DNA from: Rhabditoides inermis
Lineage: Eukaryota; Nematoda; Chromadorea; Rhabditida; Rhabditidae
Length of the DNA stretch: 64,000 bases
NCBI GenBank assembly: GCA_963966185.1
Contig: CAWZYM010000139.1
Span: 558,001 to 622,000, forward strand
Direction of reading: 5' to 3'
The position numbers were made by a program, and so were the translations under genes. Under the pieces are notes generated by a model. It saw only the letters and a list, made by a program, of their open reading frames with translations. It did not search any database and had not been told where the DNA came from. This document shows positions 22,066 to 36,100 of this stretch, piece by piece (position 1 is the stretch's first letter; each line of letters begins with the position of its first letter).

Positions 22066-22393
22066 TCGCTACCAAAGGCAAGAGCACCATGTATTTTGAA
22101 ACGTGAGCACACAACGGTCCTGTATCTTTGCAGGAGTCAAGCTTCAGATAGCTACAACCGATCCTAGATCGGTCGTCGAATATGCACAGACAGAACACCT
22201 CGATCTACCTTTACGAAAAAGCCCAATGTTTTTTTCAGACATTTCGGTTTTTCTAAAAAGTATAATTTGAATGCGAATAGAAGATCCAATTGCAGTTGTG
22301 TATAACTCTCACAAGTGCTTGTGAATGAAAAGTTATCGTTTATCTCTCTCTTTCTCCCCCTCTCTACCTCTCTTCTCTTGCCCCAGTCTCCTC
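22066..22393. repeat. Chimeric monomer alpha/delta
   Basis: The first part has alpha variants (ACCAAAGGCAAGAGC, ATCTTTGCAGGAG, AAGCTTCAG). From about 22210 it has delta variants (AAAAAGCCCAATG, TTCGGTTTTTCTAAAAAG, GATCCAATTG). Full delta copies instead begin with CATGCATTTTG. The switch lies between about 22140 and 22215. Confidence 0.8.
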
Positions 22394-23309
22394 GCTACCA
22401 AGGGCAAGAGCACCATGTATTTTGAAACGTGAGCACACAACGGTACTGTATCTTCGCAGGAGTCAAGCTTCAGATAGCTACAACCGATCCTAGATCGGTC
22501 GTCGAATATGCACAGACAGAAAACATCGATTTTCGTTACGAAAAAGCCCATTGTTTTTCTCAGACATTTCGGGTTTTTCAAAATGTATAATTTGAATGCG
22601 AACAGAAGACCCAGTTGCAGTTGTGTATAATTCTCATAAGTGCTTTTGAATTAACAAGTTATCGTTCATCTCTCTCTTTCTCCCCTTCTCTCCCTCTCTT
22701 CTCTTGCCCCAGTCTCCTCGCTACCAAGGGCGAGAGCACCATGTATTTTGAAACGTGAGCACACAACGGTCCTGTAACTTTGCAGGAGTCAAGCTTCAGA
22801 TAAATACAACCGATCCTAGATTGGTCGTCGAATATGCACAGACAGAACACCTCGATTTACGTTAGGAAGAAGACCATTGTTTTTTTCAGACATTTCGGGT
22901 TTTTCTGAAAGTATAATTTGAATGCAAATAGAAGACCCAGTTGCAGTTGTGTCCAACTCTCACAAGTGCTTGTGAATGAAAAAGTTATCGTTTATCTCTC
23001 TCTTTCTCCCCCTCTCTACCTCTCTTCTCTTGCCCCAGTCTTCTCGCTACCAAGGGCAAGAGCACCATGTATTTTGAAACGTGAGCACACAACGGTCCTG
23101 TATCTTCGCAGGAGTCAAGCTTCAGATAGCTACAACCGATCCTAGATCGGTCGTCGAATATGCACAGACAGAAAACATCGTTTTTCGTTACGAAAAAGCC
23201 CATTGTTTTTTTCATACATTTCGGGTTTTTCAAAAAGTATATTTTGAATGCGAATAGAAGGCCCAGTTGCAATTGTGTATAACTCTCACAAGTGCTTGTG
23301 AATGAAAAG

Positions 23310-26267
23310 TTATCGTTCATCTCTCTCTTTCTCCCCCTCTCTCCCTCTTTTCTCTTGCCCCAGTCTCCTCGCTACCAAGGGCAAGAGCACCATGTATTTT
23401 GAAACGTGAGCACACAACGGTCCTGTATCTTTGCAGGAGTCAAGCTTCAGATAGCTACAACCGATCCTAGATCGGTCGTCGAATATGCACAGACAGAAAA
23501 CATCGATTTTCGTTACGAAAAAGCCCATTGTTTTTTTCATACATTTCGGGTTTTTCAAAAAGTATAATTTGAATGCGAATAGAAGACCCAGTTGCAGTTG
23601 TGTATAACTCTCACAAGTGCTTGTGAATGAAAAAAGTAATCGTTCATCTCTCTCTTTCTCCCCCTCTCTCCCTCTCTTCTCTTGCAGCAGTCTCCTCGCT
23701 ACCAAGGGCGAGAGCACCATGTATTTTGAAACGTGAGCACACAACGGTCCTGTATCTTTGCAGGAGTCAAGCTTCAGATAGATACAACCGATCCTAGATC
23801 GGTCGTCGAATATGCACAGACAGAACACCTCGATTTACGTTAGGAAGAAGCCCATTGTTTTTTCATACATTTCGGGTTTTTCAAAAAGTATAATTTGAAT
23901 GCGAATAGAAGACCCAGTTGCAGTTGTGTATAACTCTCACAAGTGCTTGTGAATGAAAAAAGTAATCGTTCATCTCTCTCTTTCTCCCCCTCTCTCCCTC
24001 TTTTCTCTTGCCCCAGTCTCCTCGCTACCAAGGGCAAGAGCACCATGTATTTTGAAACGTGAGCACACAACGGTCCTGTATCTTCGCAGGAGTCAAGCTT
24101 CAGATAGCTACAACCGATCCTAGATCGGTCGTCGAATATGCACAGACAGAACACCTCGATCTACCTTTACGAAGAAGACCATTGTTTATTGTATTTCAGA
24201 CATTTCGGGTTTTTCAAAAAGTATATTTTGAATGCGAATAGAAGGCCCAGTTGCAATTGTGAATAACTCTCACAAGTGCTTGTGAATGAAAAGTTATCGT
24301 TCATCTCTCTCTTTCTCCCCCTCTCTCCCTCTTTTCTCTTGCCCCAGTCTCCTCGCTACCAAGGGCAAGAGCACCATGTATTTTGAAACGTGAGCACACA
24401 ACGGTCCTGTATCTTCGCAGGAGTCAAGCTTCAGATAGCTACAACCGATCCTAGATCGGTCGTCGAATATGCACAGACAGAAAACATCGATTTTCGTTAC
24501 GAAAAAGCCCATTGTTTTTTTCATACATTTCGGGTTTTTTCAAAAAGTATAATTTGAATGCGAATAGAAGACCCAGTTGCAGTTGTGTATAACTCTCACA
24601 AGTGCTTGTGAATGAAAAAAGTAATCGTTCATCTCTCTCTTTCTCCCCCTCTCTCCCTCTCTTCTCTTGCAGCAGTCTCCTCGCTACCAAGGGCGAGAGC
24701 ACCATGTATTTTGTAACGTGAGCACACAACGGTCCTGTATCTTTGCAGGAGTCAAGCTTCAGATAGATACAACCGATCCTAGATCGGTCGTCGAATATGC
24801 ACAGACAGAACACCTCGATTTACGTTAGGAAGAAGCCCATTGTTTTTTTTTCAGAAACTTCGGGTTTTTCTGAAAGTATAATTTGAATGCAAATAGAAGA
24901 CCCAGTTGCAGTTGTGTCCAACTCTCACAAGTGCTTGTGAATGAAAAAGTTATCGTTTATCTCTCTCTTTCTCCCCTTCTCTCCCTCTCTTCCCTTGCCC
25001 CAGTCTCCTCGCTACCAAGGGCGAGAGCACCATGTATTTTGAAACGTGAGCACACAACGGTCCTGTATCTTCGCGGGAGTCAAGCTTCAGATAGCTACAA
25101 CCGATCCTAGTTCGGTCGTCGAATATGCACAGACAGAACACCTCGATCTACCTTTACAAAGAAGACCATTGTTTATTGTATTTCAAATATTTCGGGTTTT
25201 TCAAAAAGTATATTTTGAATGCGAATAGAAGGCCCAGTTGCAGTTGTGTATAGTTCTCACAAGTGCTTGTGAATGAAAAGTTATCGTTCATCTCTCTCTT
25301 TCTCCCCCTCTCTACCTCTCTTCTCTTGCCCCAGTCTCCTCGCTACCAAAGGCAAGAGCACCATGTATTTTGAAACGTGAGCACACAACGGTCCTGTATC
25401 TTTGCAGGAGTCAAGCCTCAGATAGCTACAACCGATCCTAGATCGGTCGTCGAATATGCACAGACAGAACACCTCGATCTACCTTTACGAAGAAGACCAT
25501 TGTTTATTGTATTTCAGACATTTCGGGTTTTTCAAAAAGTATATTTTGAATGCGAATAGAAGACCCAGTTGCAGTTGTGTATAACTCTCACAAGTGCTTG
25601 TAGATGAAAAAAAGTAATCGTTCATCTCTCTCTTTCTCCCCCTCTCTCCCTCTCTTCTCTTGCAGCAGTCTCCTCGCTACCAAGGGCGAGAGCACCATGT
25701 ATTTTGAAACGTGAGCACACAACGGTCCTGTATCTTTGCAGGAGTCGAGCTTCAGATAGATACAACCGATCCTAGATCGGTCGTCGAATATGCACAGACA
25801 GAACACCTCGATTTACGTTAGGAAGAAGCCCATTGTTTTTTTTTCAGACATTTCGGGTTTTTCTGAAAGTATAATTTGAATGCAAATAGAAGACCCAGTT
25901 GCAGTTGTGTCCAACTCTCACAAGTGCTTGTGAATGAAAAAGTTATCGTTTATCTCTCTCTTCCTCCCCCTCTCTACCTCTCTTCTCTTGCCCCAGTCTT
26001 CTCGCTACCAAGGGCAAGAGCACCATGTATTTCAAAACGTGAGCACACAACGGTCCTGTATCTTCGCAGGAGTCAAGCTTCAGATAGCTACAACCGATCC
26101 TAGATCGGTCGTCGAATATGCACAGACAGAAAACATCGTTTTTCGTTACGAAAAAGCCCATTGTTTTTTTCATACATTTCGGGTTTTTCAAAAAGTATAT
26201 TTTGAATGCGAATAGAAGGCCCAGTTGCAATTGTGTATAACTCTCACAAGTGCTTGTGAATGAAAAG
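23310..26267. repeat. 9-monomer higher-order unit (2958 bp), copy 1
   Basis: Matching landmarks recur at an offset of 2957-2959 bp throughout: 23310/26268, 24059/27017, 24711/27668 and 25588/28547. Near the end copy 1 has a beta-type monomer (AACATCGTTTTTCG near 26130) where copy 2 has an alpha-type one (near 29092). The phase chosen is arbitrary. Confidence 0.85.
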
Positions 26268-29200
26268 TTATCGTTCATCTCTCTCTTTCTCCCCCTCTCT
26301 CCCTCTTTTCTCTTGCCCCAGTCTCCTCGCTACCAAGGGCAAGAGCACCATGTATTTTGAAACGTGAGCACACAACGGTCCTGTATCTTCGCAGGAGTCA
26401 AGCTTCAGATAGCTACAACCGATCCTAGATCGGTCGTCGAATATGCACAGACAGAAAACATCGATTTTCGTTACGAAAAAGCCCATTGTTTTTTTCATAC
26501 ATTTCGGGTTTTTCAAAAAGTATAATTTGAATGCGAATAGAAGACCCAGTTGCAGTTGTGTATAACTCTCACAAGTGCTTGTGAATGAAAAAAGTAATCG
26601 TTCATCTCTCTCTTTCTCCCCCTCTCTCCCTCTCTTCTCTTGCAGCAGTCTCCTCGCTACCAAGGGCGAGAGCACCATGTATTTTGAAACGTGAGCACAC
26701 AACGGTCCTGTATCTTTGCAGGAGTCAAGCTTCAGATAGATACAACCGATCCTAGATCGGTCGTCGAATATGCACAGACAGAACACCTCGATTTACGTTA
26801 GGAAGAAGCCCATTGTTTTTTCATACATTTCGGGTTTTTCAAAAAGTATAATTTGAATGCGAATAGAAGACCCAGTTGCAGTTGTGTATAACTCTCACAA
26901 GTGCTTGTGAATGAAAAAAGTAATCGTTCATCTCTCTCTTTCTCCCCCTCTCTCCCTCTTTTCTCTTGCCCCAGTCTCCTCGCTACCAAGGGCAAGAGCA
27001 CCATGTATTTTGAAACGTGAGCACACAACGGTCCTGTATCTTCGCAGGAGTCAAGCTTCAGATAGCTACAACCGATCCTAGATCGGTCGTCGAATATGCA
27101 CAGACAGAACACCTCGATCTACCTTTACGAAGAAGACCATTGTTTATTGTATTTCAGACATTTCGGGTTTTTCAAAAAGTATATTTTGAATGCGAATAGA
27201 AGGCCCAGTTGCAATTGTGAATAACTCTCACAAGTGCTTGTGAATGAAAAGTTATCGTTCATCTCTCTCTTTCTCCCCCTCTCTCCCTCTTTTCTCTTGC
27301 CCCAGTCTCCTCGCTACCAAGGGCAAGAGCACCATGTATTTTGAAACGTGAGCACACAACGGTCCTGTATCTTCGCAGGAGTCAAGCTTCAGATAGCTAC
27401 AACCGATCCTAGATCGGTCGTCGAATATGCACAGACAGAAAACATCGATTTTCGTTACGAAAAAGCCCATTGTTTTTTTCATACATTTCGGGTTTTTCAA
27501 AAAGTATAATTTGAATGCGAATAGAAGACCCAGTTGCAGTTGTGTATAACTCTCACAAGTGCTTGTGAATGAAAAAAGTAATCGTTCATCTCTCTCTTTC
27601 TCCCCCTCTCTCCCTCTCTTCTCTTGCAGCAGTCTCCTCGCTACCAAGGGCGAGAGCACCATGTATTTTGTAACGTGAGCACACAACGGTCCTGTATCTT
27701 TGCAGGAGTCAAGCTTCAGATAGATACAACCGATCCTAGATCGGTCGTCGAATATGCACAGACAGAACACCTCGATTTACGTTAGGAAGAAGCCCATTGT
27801 TTTTTTTTTTCAGAAACTTCGGGTTTTTCTGAAAGTATAATTTGAATGCAAATAGAAGACCCAGTTGCAGTTGTGTCCAACTCTCACAAGTGCTTGTGAA
27901 TGAAAAAGTTATCGTTTATCTCTCTCTTTCTCCCCTTCTCTCCCTCTCTTCCCTTGCCCCAGTCTCCTCGCTACCAAGGGCGAGAGCACCATGTATTTTG
28001 AAACGTGAGCACACAACGGTCCTGTATCTTCGCGGGAGTCAAGCTTCAGATAGCTACAACCGATCCTAGTTCGGTCGTCGAATATGCACAGACAGAACAC
28101 CTCGATCTACCTTTACAAAGAAGACCATTGTTTATTGTATTTCAAATATTTCGGGTTTTTCAAAAAGTATATTTTGAATGCGAATAGAAGGCCCAGTTGC
28201 AGTTGTGTATAGTTCTCACAAGTGCTTGTGAATGAAAAGTTATCGTTCATCTCTCTCTTTCTCCCCCTCTCTCCCTCTCTTCTCTTGCCCCAGTCTCCTC
28301 GCTACCAAAGGCAAGAGCACCATGTATTTTGAAACGTGAGCACACAACGGTCCTGTATCATTGCAGGAGTCAAGCCTCAGATAGCTACAACCGATCCTAG
28401 ATCGGTCGTCGAATATGCACAGACAGAACACCTCGATCTACCTTTACGAAGAAGACCATTGTTTATTGTATTTCAGACATTTCGGGTTTTTCAAAAAGTA
28501 TATTTTGAATGCGAATAGAAGACCCAGTTGCAGTTGTGTATAACTCTCACAAGTGCTTGTAGATGAAAAAAAGTAATCGTTCATCTCTCTCTTTCTCCCC
28601 CTCTCTCCCTCTCTTCTCTTGCAGCAGTCTCCTCGCTACCAAGGGCGAGAGCACCATGTATTTTGAAACGTGAGCACACAACGGTCCTGTATCTTTGCAG
28701 GAGTCAAGCTTCAGATAGATACAACCGATCCTAGATCGGTCGTCGAATATGCACAGACAGAACACCTCGATTTACGTTAGGAAGAAGCCCATTGTTTTTT
28801 TTCAGACATTTCGGGTTTTTCTGAAAGTATAATTTGAATGCAAATAGAAGACCCAGTTGCAGTTGTGTCCAACTCTCACAAGTGCTTGTGAATGAAAAAG
28901 TTATCGTTTATCTCTCTCTTCCTCCCCCTCTCTACCTCTCTTCTCTTGCCCCAGTCTTCTCGCTACCAAGGGCAAGAGCACCATGTATTTCAAAACGTGA
29001 GCACACAACGGTCCTGTATCTTCGCAGGAGTCAAGCTTCAGATAGCTACAACCGATCCTAGATCGGTCGTCGAATATGCACAGACAGAACACCTCGATCT
29101 ACCTTTACGAAGAAGACCATTGTTTATTGTATTTCAGACATTTCGGGTTTTTCAAAAAGTATATTTTCAAATGCGAATAGAAGGCCCAGTTGCAATTGTG

Positions 29201-30140
29201 TATAACTCTCACAAGTGCTTGTGAATGAAAAGTTATCGTTCATCTCTCTCTTTCTCCCCCTCTCTCCCTCTTTTCTCTTGCCCCAGTCTCCTCGCTACCA
29301 AGGGCAAGAGCACCATGTATTTTGAAACGTGAGCACACAACGGTCCTGTATCTTCGCAGGAGTCAAGCTTCAGATAGCTACAACCGATCCTAGATCGGTC
29401 GTCGAATATGCACAGACAGAAAACATCGATTTTCGTTACGAAAAAGCCCATTGTTTTTTTCATACATTTCGGGTTTTTCAAAAAGTATAATTTGAATGCG
29501 AATAGAAGACCCAGTTGCAGTTGTGTATAACTCTCACAAGTGCTTGTGAATGAAAAAAGTAATCGTTCATCTCTCTCTTTCTCCCCCTCTCTCCCTCTCT
29601 TCTCTTGCAGCAGTCTCCTCGCTACCAAGGGCGAGAGCACCATGTATTTTGAAACGTGAGCACACAACGGTCCTGTATCTTTGCAGGAGTCAAGCTTCAG
29701 ATAGATACAACCGATCCTAGATCGGTCGTCGAATATGCACAGACAGAACACCTCGATTTACGTTAGGAAGAAGCCCATTGTTTTTTTTCAGACATTTCGG
29801 GTTTTTCTGAAAGTATAATTTGAATGCAAATAGAAGACCCAGTTGCAGTTGTGTCCAACTCTCACAAGTGCTTGTGAATGAAAAAGTTATCGTTCATCTC
29901 TCTCTTTCTCCCCTTCTCTCCCTCTCTTCCCTTGCCCCAGTCTCCTCGCTACCAAGGGCGAGAGCACCATGTATTTTGAAACGTGAGCACACAACGGTCC
30001 TGTATCTTCGCGGGAGTCAAGCTTCAGATAGCTACAACCGATCCTAGTTCGGTCGTCGAATATGCACAGACAGAACACCTCGATCTACCTTTACAAAGAA
30101 GACCATTGTTTATTGTATTTCAAACATTTCGGGTTTTTCA
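23560..30140. repeat. 20-monomer tandem duplication (6583 bp), copy 1
   Basis: A constant offset of 6583 bp links 23828/30411, 24258/30841, 24711/31294, 27668/34251 and 29820/36403. The extra T in GGGTTTTTTCAAAAAG near 24535 is reproduced near 31118. The block contains both 9-monomer units. The left boundary is set from the chimeric join near 30.14 kb and is good to about a monomer. Confidence 0.85.
26268..29232. repeat. 9-monomer higher-order unit (2965 bp), copy 2
   Basis: Collinear with 23310-26267; a third, incomplete copy starts at 29233 and stops at the chimeric join near 30.14 kb. Length differences come mainly from T-run slippage in gamma and from the alpha-for-beta swap near the end. 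Confidence 0.85.
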
Positions 30141-33100
30141 AAAAGTATAATTTGAATGCGAATAGAAGACCCAGTTGCAGTTGTGTATAACTCTCACAAG
30201 TGCTTGTGAATGAAAAAAGTAATCGTTCATCTCTCTCTTTCTCCCCCTCTCTCCCTCTCTTCTCTTGCAGCAGTCTCCTCGCTACCAAGGGCGAGAGCAC
30301 CATGTATTTTGAAACGTGAGCACACAACGGTCCTGTATCTTTGCAGGAGTCAAGCTTCAGATAGATACAACCGATCCTAGATCGGTCGTCGAATATGCAC
30401 AGACAGAACACCTCGATTTACGTTAGGAAGAAGCCCATTGTTTTTTCATACATTTCGGGTTTTTCAAAAAGTATAATTTGAATGCGAATAGAAGACCCAG
30501 TTGCAGTTGTGTATAACTCTCACAAGTGCTTGTGAATGAAAAAAGTAATCGTTCATCTCTCTCTTTCTCCCCCTCTCTCCCTCTTTTCTCTTGCCCCAGT
30601 CTCCTCGCTACCAAGGGCAAGAGCACCATGTATTTTGAAACGTGAGCACACAACGGTCCTGTATCTTCGCAGGAGTCAAGCTTCAGATAGCTACAACCGA
30701 TCCTAGATCGGTCGTCGAATATGCACAGACAGAACACCTCGATCTACCTTTACGAAGAAGACCATTGTTTATTGTATTTCAGACATTTCGGGTTTTTCAA
30801 AAAGTATATTTTGAATGCGAATAGAAGGCCCAGTTGCAATTGTGAATAACTCTCACAAGTGCTTGTGAATGAAAAGTTATCGTTCATCTCTCTCTTTCTC
30901 CCCCTCTCTCCCTCTTTTCTCTTGCCCCAGTCTCCTCGCTACCAAGGGCAAGAGCACCATGTATTTTGAAACGTGAGCACACAACGGTCCTGTATCTTCG
31001 CAGGAGTCAAGCTTCAGATAGCTACAACCGATCCTAGATCGGTCGTCGAATATGCACAGACAGAAAACATCGATTTTCGTTACGAAAAAGCCCATTGTTT
31101 TTTTCATACATTTCGGGTTTTTTCAAAAAGTATAATTTGAATGCGAATAGAAGACCCAGTTGCAGTTGTGTATAACTCTCACAAGTGCTTGTGAATGAAA
31201 AAAGTAATCGTTCATCTCTCTCTTTCTCCCCCTCTCTCCCTCTCTTCTCTTGCAGCAGTCTCCTCGCTACCAAGGGCGAGAGCACCATGTATTTTGTAAC
31301 GTGAGCACACAACGGTCCTGTATCTTTGCAGGAGTCAAGCTTCAGATAGATACAACCGATCCTAGATCGGTCGTCGAATATGCACAGACAGAACACCTCG
31401 ATTTACGTTAGGAAGAAGCCCATTGTTTTTTTTTCAGAAACTTCGGGTTTTTCTGAAAGTATAATTTGAATGCAAATAGAAGACCCAGTTGCAGTTGTGT
31501 CCAACTCTCACAAGTGCTTGTGAATGAAAAAGTTATCGTTTATCTCTCTCTTTCTCCCCTTCTCTCCCTCTCTTCCCTTGCCCCAGTCTCCTCGCTACCA
31601 AGGGCGAGAGCACCATGTATTTTGAAACGTGAGCACACAACGGTCCTGTATCTTCGCGGGAGTCAAGCTTCAGATAGCTACAACCGATCCTAGTTCGGTC
31701 GTCGAATATGCACAGACAGAACACCTCGATCTACCTTTACAAAGAAGACCATTGTTTATTGTATTTCAAATATTTCGGGTTTTTCAAAAAGTATATTTTG
31801 AATGCGAATAGAAGGCCCAGTTGCAGTTGTGTATAGTTCTCACAAGTGCTTGTGAATGAAAAGTTATCGTTCATCTCTCTCTTTCTCCCCCTCTCTACCT
31901 CTCTTCTCTTGCCCCAGTCTCCTCGCTACCAAAGGCAAGAGCACCATGTATTTTGAAACGTGAGCACACAACGGTCCTGTATCTTTGCAGGAGTCAAGCC
32001 TCAGATAGCTACAACCGATCCTAGATCGGTCGTCGAATATGCACAGACAGAACACCTCGATCTACCTTTACGAAGAAGACCATTGTTTATTGTATTTCAG
32101 ACATTTCGGGTTTTTCAAAAAGTATATTTTGAATGCGAATAGAAGACCCAGTTGCAGTTGTGTATAACTCTCACAAGTGCTTGTAGATGAAAAAAAGTAA
32201 TCGTTCATCTCTCTCTTTCTCCCCCTCTCTCCCTCTCTTCTCTTGCAGCAGTCTCCTCGCTACCAAGGGCGAGAGCACCATGTATTTTGAAACGTGAGCA
32301 CACAACGGTCCTGTATCTTTGCAGGAGTCAAGCTTCAGATAGATACAACCGATCCTAGATCGGTCGTCGAATATGCACAGACAGAACACCTCGATTTACG
32401 TTAGGAAGAAGCCCATTGTTTTTTTTTCAGACATTTCGGGTTTTTCTGAAAGTATAATTTGAATGCAAATAGAAGACCCAGTTGCAGTTGTGTCCAACTC
32501 TCACAAGTGCTTGTGAATGAAAAAGTTATCGTTTATCTCTCTCTTCCTCCCCCTCTCTACCTCTCTTCTCTTGCCCCAGTCTTCTCGCTACCAAGGGCAA
32601 GAGCACCATGTATTTCAAAACGTGAGCACACAACGGTCCTGTATCTTCGCAGGAGTCAAGCTTCAGATAGCTACAACCGATCCTAGATCGGTCGTCGAAT
32701 ATGCACAGACAGAAAACATCGTTTTTCGTTACGAAAAAGCCCATTGTTTTTTTCATACATTTCGGGTTTTTCAAAAAGTATATTTTGAATGCGAATAGAA
32801 GGCCCAGTTGCAATTGTGTATAACTCTCACAAGTGCTTGTGAATGAAAAGTTATCGTTCATCTCTCTCTTTCTCCCCCTCTCTCCCTCTTTTCTCTTGCC
32901 CCAGTCTCCTCGCTACCAAGGGCAAGAGCACCATGTATTTTGAAACGTGAGCACACAACGGTCCTGTATCTTCGCAGGAGTCAAGCTTCAGATAGCTACA
33001 ACCGATCCTAGATCGGTCGTCGAATATGCACAGACAGAAAACATCGATTTTCGTTACGAAAAAGCCCATTGTTTTTTTCATACATTTCGGGTTTTTCAAA

Positions 33101-36100
33101 AAGTATAATTTGAATGCGAATAGAAGACCCAGTTGCAGTTGTGTATAACTCTCACAAGTGCTTGTGAATGAAAAAAGTAATCGTTCATCTCTCTCTTTCT
33201 CCCCCTCTCTCCCTCTCTTCTCTTGCAGCAGTCTCCTCGCTACCAAGGGCGAGAGCACCATGTATTTTGAAACGTGAGCACACAACGGTCCTGTATCTTT
33301 GCAGGAGTCAAGCTTCAGATAGATACAACCGATCCTAGATCGGTCGTCGAATATGCACAGACAGAACACCTCGATTTACGTTAGGAAGAAGCCCATTGTT
33401 TTTTCATACATTTCGGGTTTTTCAAAAAGTATAATTTGAATGCGAATAGAAGACCCAGTTGCAGTTGTGTATAACTCTCACAAGTGCTTGTGAATGAAAA
33501 AAGTAATCGTTCATCTCTCTCTTTCTCCCCCTCTCTCCCTCTTTTCTCTTGCCCCAGTCTCCTCGCTACCAAGGGCAAGAGCACCATGTATTTTGAAACG
33601 TGAGCACACAACGGTCCTGTATCTTCGCAGGAGTCAAGCTTCAGATAGCTACAACCGATCCTAGATCGGTCGTCGAATATGCACAGACAGAACACCTCGA
33701 TCTACCTTTACGAAGAAGACCATTGTTTATTGTATTTCAGACATTTCGGGTTTTTCAAAAAGTATATTTTGAATGCGAATAGAAGGCCCAGTTGCAATTG
33801 TGAATAACTCTCACAAGTGCTTGTGAATGAAAAGTTATCGTTCATCTCTCTCTTTCTCCCCCTCTCTCCCTCTTTTCTCTTGCCCCAGTCTCCTCGCTAC
33901 CAAGGGCAAGAGCACCATGTATTTTGAAACGTGAGCACACAACGGTCCTGTATCTTCGCAGGAGTCAAGCTTCAGATAGCTACAACCGATCCTAGATCGG
34001 TCGTCGAATATGCACAGACAGAAAACATCGATTTTCGTTACGAAAAAGCCCATTGTTTTTTTCATACATTTCGGGTTTTTCAAAAAGTATAATTTGAATG
34101 CGAATAGAAGACCCAGTTGCAGTTGTGTATAACTCTCACAAGTGCTTGTGAATGAAAAAAGTAATCGTTCATCTCTCTCTTTCTCCCCCTCTCTCCCTCT
34201 CTTCTCTTGCAGCAGTCTCCTCGCTACCAAGGGCGAGAGCACCATGTATTTTGTAACGTGAGCACACAACGGTCCTGTATCTTTGCAGGAGTCAAGCTTC
34301 AGATAGATACAACCGATCCTAGATCGGTCGTCGAATATGCACAGACAGAACACCTCGATTTACGTTAGGAAGAAGCCCATTGTTTTTTTTTTCAGAAACT
34401 TCGGGTTTTTCTGAAAGTATAATTTGAATGCAAATAGAAGACCCAGTTGCAGTTGTGTCCAACTCTCACAAGTGCTTGTGAATGAAAAAGTTATCGTTTA
34501 TCTCTCTCTTTCTCCCCTTCTCTCCCTCTCTTCCCTTGCCCCAGTCTCCTCGCTACCAAGGGCGAGAGCACCATGTATTTTGAAACGTGAGCACACAACG
34601 GTCCTGTATCTTCGCGGGAGTCAAGCTTCAGATAGCTACAACCGATCCTAGTTCGGTCGTCGAATATGCACAGACAGAACACCTCGATCTACCTTTACAA
34701 AGAAGACCATTGTTTATTGTATTTCAAATATTTCGGGTTTTTCAAAAAGTATATTTTGAATGCGAATAGAAGGCCCAGTTGCAGTTGTGTATAGTTCTCA
34801 CAAGTGCTTGTGAATGAAAAGTTATCGTTCATCTCTCTCTTTCTCCCCCTCTCTCCCTCTCTTCTCTTGCCCCAGTCTCCTCGCTACCAAAGGCAAGAGC
34901 ACCATGTATTTTGAAACGTGAGCACACAACGGTCCTGTATCATTGCAGGAGTCAAGCCTCAGATAGCTACAACCGATCCTAGATCGGTCGTCGAATATGC
35001 ACAGACAGAACACCTCGATCTACCTTTACGAAGAAGACCATTGTTTATTGTATTTCAGACATTTCGGGTTTTTCAAAAAGTATATTTTGAATGCGAATAG
35101 AAGACCCAGTTGCAGTTGTGTATAACTCTCACAAGTGCTTGTAGATGAAAAAAAGTAATCGTTCATCTCTCTCTTTCTCCCCCTCTCTCCCTCTCTTCTC
35201 TTGCAGCAGTCTCCTCGCTACCAAGGGCGAGAGCACCATGTATTTTGAAACGTGAGCACACAACGGTCCTGTATCTTTGCAGGAGTCAAGCTTCAGATAG
35301 ATACAACCGATCCTAGATCGGTCGTCGAATATGCACAGACAGAACACCTCGATTTACGTTAGGAAGAAGCCCATTGTTTTTTTTTCAGACATTTCGGGTT
35401 TTTCTGAAAGTATAATTTGAATGCAAATAGAAGACCCAGTTGCAGTTGTGTCCAACTCTCACAAGTGCTTGTGAATGAAAAAGTTATCGTTTATCTCTCT
35501 CTTCCTCCCCCTCTCTACCTCTCTTCTCTTGCCCCAGTCTTCTCGCTACCAAGGGCAAGAGCACCATGTATTTCAAAACGTGAGCACACAACGGTCCTGT
35601 ATCTTCGCAGGAGTCAAGCTTCAGATAGCTACAACCGATCCTAGATCGGTCGTCGAATATGCACAGACAGAACACCTCGATCTACCTTTACGAAGAAGAC
35701 CATTGTTTATTGTATTTCAGACATTTCGGGTTTTTCAAAAAGTATATTTTCAAATGCGAATAGAAGGCCCAGTTGCAATTGTGTATAACTCTCACAAGTG
35801 CTTGTGAATGAAAAGTTATCGTTCATCTCTCTCTTTCTCCCCCTCTCTCCCTCTTTTCTCTTGCCCCAGTCTCCTCGCTACCAAGGGCAAGAGCACCATG
35901 TATTTTGAAACGTGAGCACACAACGGTCCTGTATCTTCGCAGGAGTCAAGCTTCAGATAGCTACAACCGATCCTAGATCGGTCGTCGAATATGCACAGAC
36001 AGAAAACATCGATTTTCGTTACGAAAAAGCCCATTGTTTTTTTCATACATTTCGGGTTTTTCAAAAAGTATAATTTGAATGCGAATAGAAGACCCAGTTG

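Noticed and set aside
23310..23828. 172-codon open frames on the minus strand as a repeated gene family
   Set aside because: They are two satellite monomers read through in one phase. Neighbouring monomers break the frame by length changes, and no domain, intron pattern or start context supports a gene.
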